Counted from the first letter of the stretch, positions 18,504-28,604 are shown. The stretch: DNA of 57,211 nt from Rhodobacter sp. (GCA_020250445.1 JADCEF010000012.1:1-57211), one strand, 5' to 3'. Notes: a model not told the origin generated them from the sequence alone. A program made the numbers and translations.

Positions 18504-20999
18504 ATGAAGACACATGTCAAAGCCCTGGTCGTCGGTGGCGGCGCGGTTGGAACGGGGATCGCCTATCATCTGGCCAGGGCCGGCTGGGACACGATGCTGG
18601 TGGAACGCGACGAATTGACGGCAGGTTCCACCTGGCATGCCGCAGGCCTTTTGCCGCTGTTCAACATGAGCTTCGCCACCACGCATATTCACAAGTACAG
18701 CGTTGATTTCTACAAGGGGCTGGAGGCAGAGACAGGCCTGAACCCCGGCTTTTATGTGGTGGGCAACCTGCGCATGGCCCAGACCGATGCGCGGATGGAT
18801 GAATACATGCTGTATTCGACCGTGGCGGAAACAGCAGGCGTGTACCATGAATTCCTGACCCCGAAAGAGATCCGCGACCGCTGGCCGCTGGTGCGCACCG
18901 ATGATCTGAAAGGTGCTCTGTTCCATCCGCAGGACGGCTACATCAACCCCGCCGATGTGACCCAGGCCATGGCCAAGGGCGCGCGGCAGTTTGGTGCGCA
19001 GTTTGAACGCCGGGTGCAGGTGGACGGATATTTCTGGACCGGCGACGAATGGATCGTCACCTGCCGCCGCATGGTGGAACAGGGCGGCAATCTGGTGGCG
19101 TCTGACGACAGCTTTACCATCCATGCCGAGCATGTCGTGACGGCGACCGGAAATCACGCGCAGCGCACGGCGCGGCTGCTGGGCATCAGGATTCCGGCCA
19201 TTCCGGTGGAACATCAGTACATCGTGACCGAACCTGACCCGGCACTGGTGGAGTGGCGCAAGACCAACCCCCAGCACCCGGTGCTGCGCGATGCCGACGC
19301 CAAATGGTATGTGCGCGAGGAACGCGGCGGCTGGATTCTGGGCCCCTACGAGCGCAATGCCCCGGCGCGGTTCCTGTATGACGTGCCGCCAACCTTCCGT
19401 GCTGATCTGTTTGCGCTGGACCTCGATCGGATCGAGACGGAATACCTCAGCATGATCCACCGCATTCCGTCATCCGAAACGGTGGGCCTGAAGGATGATT
19501 TCAACGGTCCGATCTGCTACACGCCCGATGGCAACCCGCTGGTCGGCCCGGCCCCGGGCCTGCGCAACATGTGGCTGGCCGAAGGCTTCAGCTTCGGCAT
19601 CACCGCCGCCGGGGGGACGGGGCATTACCTGGCGCAGATGATGGTGCAGGGCGAGGCCGAGATCGACATGGCCAGCCTTGATCCGCGCCGCTTTGGCGGC
19701 TGGATGACGACCGAATACGCGGCGCGCAAGAACGAGGAATGCTACGCGCATGTCTTCATCCTGCACCACCCGGATGAAGAACGCGAAGCCTGCCGCCCGC
19801 TGCGCACCGCCCCGGTCTATGACCGCCAGGTGGCGCTGGGTGCGCAGATGGGCCAGGTGAACGGATGGGAACGGCCCAATTACTACGGGCCAAAGGATGC
19901 GCCCGCCGGCTTTGACCATGACGGGCGCAGCTTCCGCCGGGGAACCTGGTGGCCCCATGCGGTGGCCGAGGCGAAAGCGATCCGCGAAACGGCAGGGCTG
20001 ATCGATGCCACGGCCTTTACCAAGCATCTGGTGCGCGGGCCGGGGGCCACGGCATTTCTGGACTGGTTCACCACCAACAGGCTGCCCGCCGTGGGCCGGA
20101 TCAACCTGACCTATGCCCTGACCCCCGCAGGCACCACGCGCAGCGAATACACCATCGTGCGGCTGGCCGAGCAGGAGTATTATCTGGTCAGCGCCGGGGC
20201 CTGGACGGCCTATGACGCCGACTACCTGCACAAATGCGCCGAAGACAAGCGCGCGGCGTTCGGCTGGACCGACATCCATGACGTGACCACGCAATGGGGT
20301 GTCTTCGCACTGGCCGGTCCCGCCAGCCGCGCGATCCTGAAGGAGATCGTGAAGGACGCCGATCCGGACACGGTCCTGTCGAACCGCCGCTTCCCCTGGC
20401 TGTCCGCGCGGCGGATCGAACTGGGCATGTGCCCGGTCAATGCCATCCGCGTGGCCTATACCGGCGAGTTGGGCTGGGAACTGCACCACCCCATCGAAAT
20501 GCAGCGCTATCTGTGGGACCTGCTGCTGGCGGCGGGCGAAAAGCACGGGATGAAGCCGGTCGGCGCAAGGGCGCAGAACTGGCTGCGGCAGGAGAAAAGC
20601 TATCGCGCCTTCGGCACCGAACTGGGCCGCGATGCCACACCGCTGGAGGCGGGGCTGGACCGGTTTGTCGACCTTGGGAAGGACTTTCAGGGCAAGAACG
20701 CCATGCTGGGCACCGGCATCCGCAGCAAATGCGTGACCCTGCTGATCGACGGGCCGGCTGATGCCGACCCCTGGGGGAAAGAGGCTTTGCTGCTGAACGG
20801 CGAGCGAATCGGGCGGCTGACCTCGGGCGGCTGGTCGGTGGCCTTCGGCAGGCAGATCGGCATGGGCTATGTGCGCGCCGATCTGGCCAAGGTTGGCCAG
20901 AAGCTTCAGGTGCGGATGCTGCGGCAGGCCTGGGACGCGGTTGTTGTGGAAGACAGCCCCTATGATCCGGCAAACGCCCGCATCCGGGCGGACGGCTGA
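18504..20999 (+). CDS. Dimethylglycine/sarcosine dehydrogenase-like FAD protein with GcvT domain
   Basis: An 831-aa oxidative demethylase-type enzyme. The N-terminal DAO domain has the FAD motif VVGGGAVGTGIAYHLARAGW (residues ~8-27) and the GSTWHAAGLLP segment of dimethylglycine dehydrogenases. The C-terminal half is a folate-binding GcvT_N/GcvT_C module (INLTYALTPAGTTRSEYTIVRL, GELGWELHHPIEMQRYLWDLL, GRLTSGGWSVAFGRQIGMGYVR). It would transfer the removed one-carbon unit to tetrahydrofolate. ATG 18504 follows GGAGG at 18491-18495. Substrate (dimethylglycine, sarcosine or related) cannot be fixed from sequence. Monocistronic here. Confidence 0.85.
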   Translation: MKTHVKALVVGGGAVGTGIAYHLARAGWDTMLVERDELTAGSTWHAAGLLPLFNMSFATTHIHKYSVDFYKGLEAETGLNPGFYVVGNLRMAQTDARMDEYMLYSTVAETAGVYHEFLTPKEIRDRWPLVRTDDLKGALFHPQDGYINPADVTQAMAKGARQFGAQFERRVQVDGYFWTGDEWIVTCRRMVEQGGNLVASDDSFTIHAEHVVTATGNHAQRTARLLGIRIPAIPVEHQYIVTEPDPALVEWRKTNPQHPVLRDADAKWYVREERGGWILGPYERNAPARFLYDVPPTFRADLFALDLDRIETEYLSMIHRIPSSETVGLKDDFNGPICYTPDGNPLVGPAPGLRNMWLAEGFSFGITAAGGTGHYLAQMMVQGEAEIDMASLDPRRFGGWMTTEYAARKNEECYAHVFILHHPDEEREACRPLRTAPVYDRQVALGAQMGQVNGWERPNYYGPKDAPAGFDHDGRSFRRGTWWPHAVAEAKAIRETAGLIDATAFTKHLVRGPGATAFLDWFTTNRLPAVGRINLTYALTPAGTTRSEYTIVRLAEQEYYLVSAGAWTAYDADYLHKCAEDKRAAFGWTDIHDVTTQWGVFALAGPASRAILKEIVKDADPDTVLSNRRFPWLSARRIELGMCPVNAIRVAYTGELGWELHHPIEMQRYLWDLLLAAGEKHGMKPVGARAQNWLRQEKSYRAFGTELGRDATPLEAGLDRFVDLGKDFQGKNAMLGTGIRSKCVTLLIDGPADADPWGKEALLLNGERIGRLTSGGWSVAFGRQIGMGYVRADLAKVGQKLQVRMLRQAWDAVVVEDSPYDPANARIRADG

Positions 21000-21059
21000 C
21001 TGTGGCACCAATGGCGGGGCGAGGTGCGGCGTCTTGGCGCCCGACCGCACCGGCAAGCC

Positions 21060-21660
21060 GCCGGTGCGGGACGGTGCCCGGTAGATCGGCGGCTCCGGGA
21101 CGGACAGAGGCCAGCGACCCTCCCGGCGGGCGCTGGTAGGGGGCATTGGGCCTCAGGTGGAACAAGGGGCAGTCCTGCACGGTGGCAAAGGCGATGGCCT
21201 TTGCCATGGCAGCGGTGACAGCGCTTCCGCCTCTCCGGGCGGGAACGGGAAACGCGACCCGCGTTTCCCCCGCCCGCGTGGGACGGCACCTTGTAGACCG
21301 GCACGTCCGGGAGAGACAGAGGCCAGCGCCCGACCCGGCGGGCGAGAAGCGCCCGCCGGGGGCGGGGCGGGCGCTGGCCGGGGGGCTTTGGGCCCCCGGC
21401 GGGACAAGGATCAACCTTGTGCTGTGGCAAAGGCGATGGCCTTTGCCATGGCAGCGGGGGCTGGCCTTTCGCCCCTGTGCGACGATGCCCCGGTGACCGG
21501 CAGGTTCGGGCCCCCCGGCTGGCCAGCGCCCGCCGGGAGCGGGCCAAGGATCAGCCGGGCACCGGGACAGGGGCGATGGCCCCTGCCGTCAGGCGCAAGG
21601 CGCGCGTGGGTGCAAGTGTTTCCCGCCTTGCGGTCCGCCCGCCCCTGCGGCGGCACCTTC
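21060..21660 (+). repeat. Tandem GC-rich repeat units, three copies
   Basis: Two full units (about 21,065-21,290 and 21,291-21,480) and a diverged third (to about 21,660) in direct orientation. Hairpins with the invariant GATG loop lie at 21184-21205, 21426-21447 and 21568-21585; the first two are identical to those at 148-169, 56883-56904 and 57125-57146, while the third has a G/C stem. The rest of 21000-21770 holds no gene. Confidence 0.8.
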
Positions 21661-21770
21661 GGCAGCCTGCCGGAAGCCGGGATGCCGACCCTGCCGGGAC
21701 GGCTGCCCCGGCACCCAGCACGGCGACGGTGGCTGCCTTTGATCGCCCGATCCGCCGCCCGTCCCGGGCC

Positions 21771-22847
21771 TCAGCCGAACCGTGCCGGATCAAGGGCGGC
21801 CACCGTCGGCGCGTCCAGCGCCGGGGGGTGTCCCGCCACCAGATCGGCCACCAGCGCCGATGCGGCGGGGGCGGTCTGAAAGCCATATCCCCCCTGTCCT
21901 GCCACCCAGAAAAAGGCCGGATCGCGGATGTCCCGCCCGATGGCCAGAACCCGGTCCGGGGTGAAGGTGCGCAGCCCCGCCCAGGACGCGATCAGCCGGG
22001 TGACCGGTTCTGTCACCATCGCCTCATACCGCGCCAGCCCTTCGGCCAGCACCATGTCATCGGCCCAGGCATCATGCGGGTCCATGGCATGTTCTTCGGC
22101 GGGCGACACCAGCAGCGCCCCGGCATCGGGCTTGGCGTACCAGGTTTCGCCCGCCCCGAAGATCATCGGCCAGGCCCGCACGTCTTGGCCGCCGGGGGCC
22201 GGGATGAGTGCCATCGACCGGCGCAACGGCGTCAGGCCAAGGGGCCGGATGCCTGCCAGGGCAGCGATCTGATCTGCCCAAGCCCCGGCGGCGTTTACCA
22301 GCAGCGCACCCTCGATCTGTCCGTCGCGGGTCGTGGCGCGCCATCCGCCCGGCGTGCGGGCAAGTCCCGTCACCCGCGCCCGGGTGACGATCTGCGCGCC
22401 ATTTTCCCGCGCCTCGCGCAGGAAGCCCTGCAACAGCAGGTCGGTATCGATATCCCAGGCGTGATCGGCCAGGGCGGCATGGGCGACGGTCCGGCGGTTC
22501 AGGACCGGCACCCGCGCCACGGCCTCGTCCACCGGGACGGGCACAAGGGTCATTTGGGCAATGTCCGCGTCGAACCGGGCCCGCTCTTCGCTGCGGGCAA
22601 CAATCATCAACCCGCGCGGCGACAGCACGTTCGGCGCGGCGCGAAGGTACTCGCCCCCCGCCATGCTCAGCGCGACGACGGGCGGCAGACCGTATCGCGG
22701 CTCGTACAGGGCGGCAGACCGGCCCGAGGCATGGTGGGCCAATGCCTCTTCCGCCTCCAGCAGGGTGACACTGCCCAGGTGCGAAAGGCGTGCCGCCGCC
22801 GAAATGCCGGCAATACCGCCACCGATGATCAGGAAATCGGCACTCAT
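21771..22847 (-). CDS. FAD-dependent amino acid oxidase/dehydrogenase (DAO family)
   Basis: A 358-aa oxidoreductase with N-terminal FAD motif FLIIGGGIAGISAAARLSHLG (residues 5-25), followed by EAEEALAHHASGRSAALYEPRYG, as in D-arginine/D-amino acid dehydrogenases and glycine-oxidase relatives. The C-terminal FAD contact is FFWVAGQGGYGFQTAPAAS. Start ATG 22847 (MSADFL). The in-frame extension to 22883 has no family support. It lies alone, convergent with the preceding repeat cluster. The exact amine substrate is not determined. Confidence 0.82.
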   Translation of the reverse strand: MSADFLIIGGGIAGISAAARLSHLGSVTLLEAEEALAHHASGRSAALYEPRYGLPPVVALSMAGGEYLRAAPNVLSPRGLMIVARSEERARFDADIAQMTLVPVPVDEAVARVPVLNRRTVAHAALADHAWDIDTDLLLQGFLREARENGAQIVTRARVTGLARTPGGWRATTRDGQIEGALLVNAAGAWADQIAALAGIRPLGLTPLRRSMALIPAPGGQDVRAWPMIFGAGETWYAKPDAGALLVSPAEEHAMDPHDAWADDMVLAEGLARYEAMVTEPVTRLIASWAGLRTFTPDRVLAIGRDIRDPAFFWVAGQGGYGFQTAPAASALVADLVAGHPPALDAPTVAALDPARFG

Positions 22848-22942
22848 GCCGGGCACGCTGCCCTGCGGCGCGGAAAATGGCAAGGCGCGGCGCCAAGGTT
22901 TTCAGCGTCCGCGTGCGCCCCGGCAAGGATCGCTGCGCCATG

Positions 22943-22972
22943 AAAAAAAGGCCCGGATCGACCCGGGCCTTT
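22943..22972 (-). terminator. Terminator after the BMP binding-protein gene
   Basis: A 10-bp stem (AAAGGCCCGG 22947-22956 / CCGGGCCTTT 22963-22972) with a 6-base loop; on the minus strand it is followed by a run of T (22943-22949). It ends the purine operon. Confidence 0.9.
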
Positions 22973-22996
22973 CTGCCTTGATCCGGCGGCGTCGGC

Positions 22997-24079
22997 CTAT
23001 TTCGGAATGTCGCCTTCGATGCCTTCGACGTAGAAGTCCATGCCCAGCAGGTCGCCGTCGCTGGCGGTCTCGCCTTCGGCAAGCCAGGGGGTTCCGTCCT
23101 GCTTGTTCAGCGGGCCGGTGAAGGGGTGGTAGCTACCGGCGGCAATCGCATCGCGCATCGCTTCCGCTTCGGCCTTCACCTCTGCCGGAACAGCCTCGGT
23201 GATTTCGCCGATCTCCACTTCGCCGCCTGCAATGCCTTCCCAGGCATCCGCCTGTTCCCAGGTGCCGTCGATCACCGCGCCGACGCGCTTGATGTAATAG
23301 GGTGCCCAGTTGTCGATGATGGAAGAGACGCGCGGGCTTGGCTTGTATTCTGCCATGTCCGAGGCCTGACCAAAGCCGATGGTACCCGGCGTTTTCGCCA
23401 GTTCGGCCAGCGGCGCGGTGGAATCGGTGTGCGACAGGATCACGTCAACGCCCTGTTCGATCAGCGCCTTGGCCGCATCCGCCTCTTTCGCCGGATCGAA
23501 CCAGGTATAGGCCCAGACCACCGAGATGGTGACATCCGGGTTCACCTTTTTGGCGTGAATGTAGCTGGCATTGATGCCCTGGATCACCTCGGGGATCGGG
23601 AAAGACGCGATATAGCCGATCTTGTTCGACTTGGTCATGCGCCCCGCGATGGTCCCCATCACCGCGCGCCCTTCGTAGAAACGCGCATTATAGGTGGCGA
23701 CGTTGGGATGTTCGCGCTTGTAGCCCGTTGCATGTTCGAACTTCACATCGGGGAACTTGGCGGCCACCGCATTGGTCGCATCCATGTAGCCGAAGGATGT
23801 GGTAAAGATGATGTCGCAGCCCGACAGCGCCATCTGGGTCAGAACGCGTTCGGCATCGGCCCCTTCGGGCACGTTTTCCTGATAGGCGGTTTCCACTTTG
23901 TCGCCGAATGCCTCCTGCACGGCCAGCAGGCCCTGATGATGCTGATAGGTCCAGCCACCGTCGCCGATGGGGCCGACATAGACAAAACACGCCTTGGTCT
24001 TGTCCTGCGCCATGGCCGTACCGGCAAGCGTCAGACCAAGGCCCAGGGCGGCACCGGCAAGAAGGGATCTGCGTCTCAT
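22997..24079 (-). CDS. BMP-family ABC transporter substrate-binding protein (purine/nucleoside)
   Basis: A periplasmic binding protein of the basic membrane protein (Med/BMP) family. A Tat/Sec-like signal peptide (MRRRSLLAGAALGLGLTLAGTAMAQ, cut after residue ~25) is followed by the lobe sequence KACFVYVGPIGDGGWTYQHHQG and SGCDIIFTTSFGYMDATNAVAAKFPDVKF. 360 aa. The last gene of an operon that begins with xanthine dehydrogenase, so xanthine, hypoxanthine or a nucleoside is the likely ligand. A terminator follows. Confidence 0.9.
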   Translation of the reverse strand: MRRRSLLAGAALGLGLTLAGTAMAQDKTKACFVYVGPIGDGGWTYQHHQGLLAVQEAFGDKVETAYQENVPEGADAERVLTQMALSGCDIIFTTSFGYMDATNAVAAKFPDVKFEHATGYKREHPNVATYNARFYEGRAVMGTIAGRMTKSNKIGYIASFPIPEVIQGINASYIHAKKVNPDVTISVVWAYTWFDPAKEADAAKALIEQGVDVILSHTDSTAPLAELAKTPGTIGFGQASDMAEYKPSPRVSSIIDNWAPYYIKRVGAVIDGTWEQADAWEGIAGGEVEIGEITEAVPAEVKAEAEAMRDAIAAGSYHPFTGPLNKQDGTPWLAEGETASDGDLLGMDFYVEGIEGDIPK

Positions 24080-24126
24080 TCGTTCACTCCCAGTTGTGCC
24101 GGTGACCCCGGCTTTGAACTTATGCT

Positions 24127-25059
24127 TCAGCGCGAAGCATGGAAATTTCTTCCAAGCGCCGCCGGCGCGTTCAGCGCGGCGCGGCCCCGGTCGGCGGACA
24201 TGATGACCAGCACAAGGATGGTTATCAGATAGGGGGACATCGACAAGTACTCTATCGGAATGCGCGCCCCCGCCGCCTGAAGATTAAGCTGAAGCACAGT
24301 GATTCCGCCGAAAAGATAGGCACCAAGCAGGATGCGCCAGGGTTTCCAGCTGGCAAAGACCACGATGGCCAGCGCGATCCAGCCGGCACCTGCCGTGATC
24401 CCGTCGGTCCATTGCGGTACCCGCACCAGGCTGATGTAGGCCCCGCCCAGCCCGGCCATGGCACCGCCGAACAGGATCGCCGCCAGACGGATGCGCTGTA
24501 CCTTGTAGCCAAGCGCATGGGCCGCATCGTGATTTTCACCCACCGCCCGCAGGATCAGCCCGGCGCGGGTGAACTTCAGCAGCGCCCAGACCGCGGCAAT
24601 GATCAGGACCGACAGGTAAACCACTGGATCATGGCGGAACAGGATGGTGCCCAGCACCGGAATGTCGGTCAGCGGACCGAAGTCCAGTCGCGGGGTTGGC
24701 GGCGGCTTGATGCCGACATAGCCCTGCCCGATCAGCGATGACAGGCCCAGCCCGAACAGTGTCAGCGCAAGCCCCGTTGCCACCTGATTGGCCAGCAGCA
24801 CCTGAGTCAGGAAGGCAAAGATCAACGACAGCGCCGCCCCGCCCGCCGCCGCGGCGACAAAGCCCAGGACCGGGCTTTCGGCTTCCACCGCAATCGCAAG
24901 GCCGCAGACCGCGCCCATGATCATCATGCCTTCAACGCCCAGGTTCAGCACCCCGGCCTTTTCCACCACCAGCTCGCCCGTCGCCGCCAGCATGATCGGC
25001 ACCGCCGCCACCATCAGCGAGGCAATCAGGACCGCCGGATTGATCGCGGAAAGATCCAT
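24127..25059 (-). CDS. ABC transporter permease 2 (purine/nucleoside type)
   Basis: A 310-aa branched-chain/ribose-type permease with about eight membrane segments. ELVVEKAGVLNLGVEGMMIMGAVCGL is the signature of the BMP-associated permeases. The start is ATG 25059 (MDLSAINPAVLIASL), whose A overlaps the stop codon of the preceding permease gene (TGATG). The long in-frame reading upstream to 25581 is only the shadow of that gene. The partner of the 25059-26144 permease. Confidence 0.92.
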   Translation of the reverse strand: MDLSAINPAVLIASLMVAAVPIMLAATGELVVEKAGVLNLGVEGMMIMGAVCGLAIAVEAESPVLGFVAAAAGGAALSLIFAFLTQVLLANQVATGLALTLFGLGLSSLIGQGYVGIKPPPTPRLDFGPLTDIPVLGTILFRHDPVVYLSVLIIAAVWALLKFTRAGLILRAVGENHDAAHALGYKVQRIRLAAILFGGAMAGLGGAYISLVRVPQWTDGITAGAGWIALAIVVFASWKPWRILLGAYLFGGITVLQLNLQAAGARIPIEYLSMSPYLITILVLVIMSADRGRAALNAPAALGRNFHASR

Positions 25060-26144
25060 CAGGCGGCCCTCCCGAAGCCAAGGCGGATGCGGTAGTTGCC
25101 AAGCATGTCCACCGCCAGCAGGAAGAACAGCAGCATGCCCTGAAAGGCCTGGATCGCAGCCGAAGGCAGGCCCAGCATGAACTGCGCCAGTTCCCCCCCG
25201 ATGTAGGTCAGCGCCATCAAAAGCCCCGCCAGCAGGATGCCGATGGGGTTCAGCCGCCCGAGAAAGGCCACGATGATGGCGGTGAACCCGTAGCCCGAGT
25301 TGAAGTCGATGCTGATCTGGCCTGCCGGACCCGTCACCTCGAACAGCCCCGCCAGCCCTGCCAGCGCGCCCGAGACGCCCAAGCACAGCACTACCAGCCG
25401 GTTGGGGTTGACGCCCGCAAAGCGCGCGGCGCGCGGGGCCTCGCCGGCAAGGCGGATCTGAAAGCCAAGGATGTGGCGCTGCAGCAGGATGTAGCTGGCG
25501 ATCACCGCGATAAAGGCGGTGACGACGCCCCAATGCATGCCGGTGCCGACGATCAGTTCCGGGTTGGCCGAAGTGGCCCATTGCGACAGGTTGCGCGAGC
25601 CGGGAAACCCGCCGCCGTCGGGGCTGCGCAGCGCCCCCAGCGCCATCGAGGCCAGCAGCGATTGCGCGACATAGACCAAGAGCAGCGACACAAGAATCTC
25701 ATTGGTCCGGAACCGGGTGCGCAGGATCGCCGGGATCATCGCCCAGACCCAGCCGCCAAAGGCCCCCGCCGCCACCATCAGCGGAAAGATCAGCCGGTTT
25801 TCGGACGGGTAGAAGGCAAGGCCCGCCGCCGCGCCAAAAATCGCCCCCATGATGTACTGGCCTTCGGCCCCGATGTTCCAGATACCGGCACGAAAGCCCA
25901 GGGACAGGCCGATGGCAATCAGGATCAGCGGCCCGGCCTTGACCAGCAGCTGCGGGCGTGAATAGCTGGCAAACTGCGGATCGAACAGCGGGTCCCAGAA
26001 AATCGTGCGGATCGCCACGAACGGGTCCTTGCCAAGAATGGCAAACATCAGTCCGCCCGCGATCATCGTCAGGATCACCGCCAGAATCGGCGTTGCCGCC
26101 ATCCAGAACCGTGACGGTGTCGGACGTTTTTCAAGGATGAACAT
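25059..26144 (-). CDS. ABC transporter permease 1 (purine/nucleoside type)
   Basis: A 361-aa inner-membrane permease. GLSLGFRAGIWNIGAEGQYIMGAIFGAA is the family motif and INSGYGFTAIIVAFLGRLNPIGI-like sequence (here FNSGYGFTAIIVAFLG...) is the second. Start ATG 26144 (MFILEKRP), which overlaps the ATPase gene end by 14 bases; this supports coupled translation. Forms a heterodimeric channel with the next permease. Confidence 0.9.
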   Translation of the reverse strand: MFILEKRPTPSRFWMAATPILAVILTMIAGGLMFAILGKDPFVAIRTIFWDPLFDPQFASYSRPQLLVKAGPLILIAIGLSLGFRAGIWNIGAEGQYIMGAIFGAAAGLAFYPSENRLIFPLMVAAGAFGGWVWAMIPAILRTRFRTNEILVSLLLVYVAQSLLASMALGALRSPDGGGFPGSRNLSQWATSANPELIVGTGMHWGVVTAFIAVIASYILLQRHILGFQIRLAGEAPRAARFAGVNPNRLVVLCLGVSGALAGLAGLFEVTGPAGQISIDFNSGYGFTAIIVAFLGRLNPIGILLAGLLMALTYIGGELAQFMLGLPSAAIQAFQGMLLFFLLAVDMLGNYRIRLGFGRAA

Positions 26145-27666
26145 GATGGGCCACCTCCATCCCGTGGGCACCACCCATCATCAGGCCGATCTCTTCCACC
26201 GTCAGGCCCTGCGTCGGCCTGGGTTCGGTCAGCCGGCCGCCGTTCAGCGCCGCGAAGCGGTCGGTGATTTCCAGCAGCTCGTCCAGGTCCTGGCTGATGA
26301 CCACCACCGCCGCGCCTTCTGCCGCCCGGTCGATCAGCGCCTGCCGGATCGCGGCGGCGGCCGAAGCATCGACCCCCCAGGTCGGCTGGTTCACCACCAC
26401 CACCGTCGGGGCCTGGCTTAACTCGCGCCCCACCACGAATTTCTGCAGGTTGCCGCCGGACAGGGCGCGTGCGGCCACCCAGATGCCCGGTGTGCGCACG
26501 TCAAAGCCGTCCACGATCTGCCCGGCAAAGGCGCGGGTCGCGGCCCAGTCGATGAAGCCGCGCGACACCAGGCCCTTGCGGACGGCACCCGACAGCAGGG
26601 CGTTTTCGGTCAGGCTCATATCCGGGGCGGCTGCATGACCCAGCCGTTCTTCGGGGGCTGCCACCAGCCCGGCCCGGCGGCGTTCGTTCGGGCCTGCATC
26701 GCCGCAGCCCTCGCCATTGATGCGGATTCTGTCCCGCGCCGTGCGCACCTCGCCCGACAGCGCCAGCAGCAATTCGTCCTGCCCGTTGCCCGCCACCCCG
26801 GCGATACCCAGAATCTCGCCCTTCTGCACGGAAAAGCCGATGTTTTTCAGTGACGTGCCGAAGGGGTTGGGCGAAGGCACCGACAAGCCCGATACCTCCA
26901 GCGCCACAGCCCCCTTGGCCTTGGCGCTGCGGGCCGGCGGGGTCAGCGTTTCGCCCACCATCATCTCGGCCAGGTCGCGCGCCGATTTTTCGCGCGGGGT
27001 GCAGGTGGCCACCACCTTGCCACGCCGCAGGATCGTCGCGGCATCGCACAGCGCGCGGATTTCCTCCAGCTTGTGCGAGATATACAGGATCGCCGTGCCT
27101 TCCGCCGACAACTGGCGCAGCGTCTGGAACAGGATGTCCACCTCCTGCGGGGTCAGAACAGAGGTCGGCTCATCCATGATCAGCAGTTTCGGGTCCTGCA
27201 GCAGGCAGCGGATGATCTCGACCCGCTGGCGTTCGCCCGCGCTGAGGTCCCCCACCAGACGGTCGGGGTCCAGCGGCAGCCCGTAGTCCTGCGATACCTG
27301 GCGGATGCGCGACGCCAGCGTGCGCATCCCCGGGGGATTCTGCATGCCAAGGGCGACGTTCTCGGCCACGTTCAGCGCCTCGAACAGGCTGAAATGCTGG
27401 AACACCATGGCCACGCCCTGCTGGCGGGCGACGCCGGGTTTGGACGGGGCATAGGCAGCGCCGCGCAGAGTCATCGTGCCGCTGTCAGGCTTGACCAGCC
27501 CGTAGATCATCTTGACCAGCGTGGATTTTCCTGCGCCATTCTCGCCCAGCAGGGCATGGACCTCGCCCGGTGCCACGGCAAACGACACATCGCTGTTGGC
27601 CACCACACCGGGATAGGCCTTGGTCAGCCCCTCGATTCGCAGCAGCACCTCGCCCGTCCCGGTCAT
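26131..27666 (-). CDS. ABC transporter ATP-binding protein with two ABC domains
   Basis: A 511-aa double ATPase of the sugar/nucleoside type. Domain 1: Walker A GENGAGKST (~residues 40-48), signature LSAGERQRVEI, Walker B LLIMDEPTSVL. Domain 2: degenerate Walker A (GVAGNGQDELL) and signature LSGGNLQKFVVGREL, with a Walker B-like VVVVNQPTWGVD. This asymmetry is normal for the family. The start overlaps the xdhC stop by 4 bases (ATGA). Confidence 0.93.
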   Translation of the reverse strand: MTGTGEVLLRIEGLTKAYPGVVANSDVSFAVAPGEVHALLGENGAGKSTLVKMIYGLVKPDSGTMTLRGAAYAPSKPGVARQQGVAMVFQHFSLFEALNVAENVALGMQNPPGMRTLASRIRQVSQDYGLPLDPDRLVGDLSAGERQRVEIIRCLLQDPKLLIMDEPTSVLTPQEVDILFQTLRQLSAEGTAILYISHKLEEIRALCDAATILRRGKVVATCTPREKSARDLAEMMVGETLTPPARSAKAKGAVALEVSGLSVPSPNPFGTSLKNIGFSVQKGEILGIAGVAGNGQDELLLALSGEVRTARDRIRINGEGCGDAGPNERRRAGLVAAPEERLGHAAAPDMSLTENALLSGAVRKGLVSRGFIDWAATRAFAGQIVDGFDVRTPGIWVAARALSGGNLQKFVVGRELSQAPTVVVVNQPTWGVDASAAAAIRQALIDRAAEGAAVVVISQDLDELLEITDRFAALNGGRLTEPRPTQGLTVEEIGLMMGGAHGMEVAHHVHP

Positions 27667-28604
27667 CGCGCCCTCTCATGTCGTGCCGCCTGCGTCACCT
27701 GCCGGTGCAGTATGTCCTGCGCCACGCCGATGGCAATCGCCTGGGGGTGTTTTCCCAAGGTGGGGTCCCCGATGGGGCAGCGGATGCGCGCGATCTGCGG
27801 ATCGCTGTGGCCAAGGGTGCGCAGCCTGCTGCGAAAGCGCGCCCATTTGGTCTGCGACCCGATCAGGCCAAGGCTGGCGAAACCGCGGGTCAGCAGGCGG
27901 TGGCACAGTTCCAGATCCAGCGCATGGGAAAAGGTCAGCACCAGATGGTCAGCCCCGGCCGGGCAATGGGCCACCAGCAGCGCCGGGTCTGCAGCGGGCA
28001 GACAGGTGACACCCGCCGGAATGGCATCCGGAAAGCGGTCCGGCGCAACATCCACCCAAGTGACGGCCAAGTCAGGCAGCGGGGCCAGCACCGCCGCCAA
28101 AGCCCGGCCGACATGGCCCGCGCCCCAGATCCACAGCGGCCGGCGGGGTGACAGCACCGGTTCCACCATCCAGCCCTGCACAAGGGCCGCCACCGGCAGG
28201 CTGCCTGCCCCCCGCGCCTTTGCCAGCAGGCGCTTCACCGCCAGCGGCATGGGGCGGCCATCAACGCTGCGGGCAAACACGGCGGCCTCCGGGCGGGGCA
28301 GGGTGGCGGTGCCGAAGATCTCTGTCAGCAGCGTGACGGCACCGCCGCAGCATTGACCCAAGGCAGGGCCCAGCGGCACGCGCTGCAGCACGGGCGCGGT
28401 GCCGGACGCCAGCAGGACGCGCGCCCGTTCCATCGCCGTCCATTCCAGCGCGCCGCCGCCGATGGTGCCCGCGCTTCCGTCCCGCCAGACCAGCATCGCC
28501 GCCCCCGCCTCACGCGGGGCCGATCCTTCCGCGGCTGCAACCACAATCCGGGCAACCCGGCCATGGGCGGCGACCGCGCTGGACAGGGCGGCAAGGTCAA
28601 TCAC
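27663..28604 (-). CDS. xdhC: Xanthine dehydrogenase accessory protein XdhC
   Basis: Binds molybdenum cofactor, promotes its sulfuration and inserts it into XdhB. 313 aa with GTG start at 28604, overlapping the xdhB stop by 8 bases. N-terminal EGSAPREAGAAMLVW and the GQCCGG motif near residue 90 are characteristic, as is the Rossmann part LWIWGAGHVGRALAAVL. The C-terminal RCPIGDPTLGKHPQAIAIGVAQDIL is typical. Part of the tightly overlapping xdhABC-transporter operon. Confidence 0.93.
   Translation of the reverse strand: MIDLAALSSAVAAHGRVARIVVAAAEGSAPREAGAAMLVWRDGSAGTIGGGALEWTAMERARVLLASGTAPVLQRVPLGPALGQCCGGAVTLLTEIFGTATLPRPEAAVFARSVDGRPMPLAVKRLLAKARGAGSLPVAALVQGWMVEPVLSPRRPLWIWGAGHVGRALAAVLAPLPDLAVTWVDVAPDRFPDAIPAGVTCLPAADPALLVAHCPAGADHLVLTFSHALDLELCHRLLTRGFASLGLIGSQTKWARFRSRLRTLGHSDPQIARIRCPIGDPTLGKHPQAIAIGVAQDILHRQVTQAARHERAR

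Noticed and set aside
19470-21146. 558-aa minus-strand open frame
   Set aside because: Shadow of the dimethylglycine dehydrogenase-like gene and of the repeat cluster.
24127-25581. 484-aa reading of the second purine permease
   Set aside because: The first 174 residues are out-of-frame translation of the preceding permease; the real start is ATG 25059, overlapping that gene's stop.
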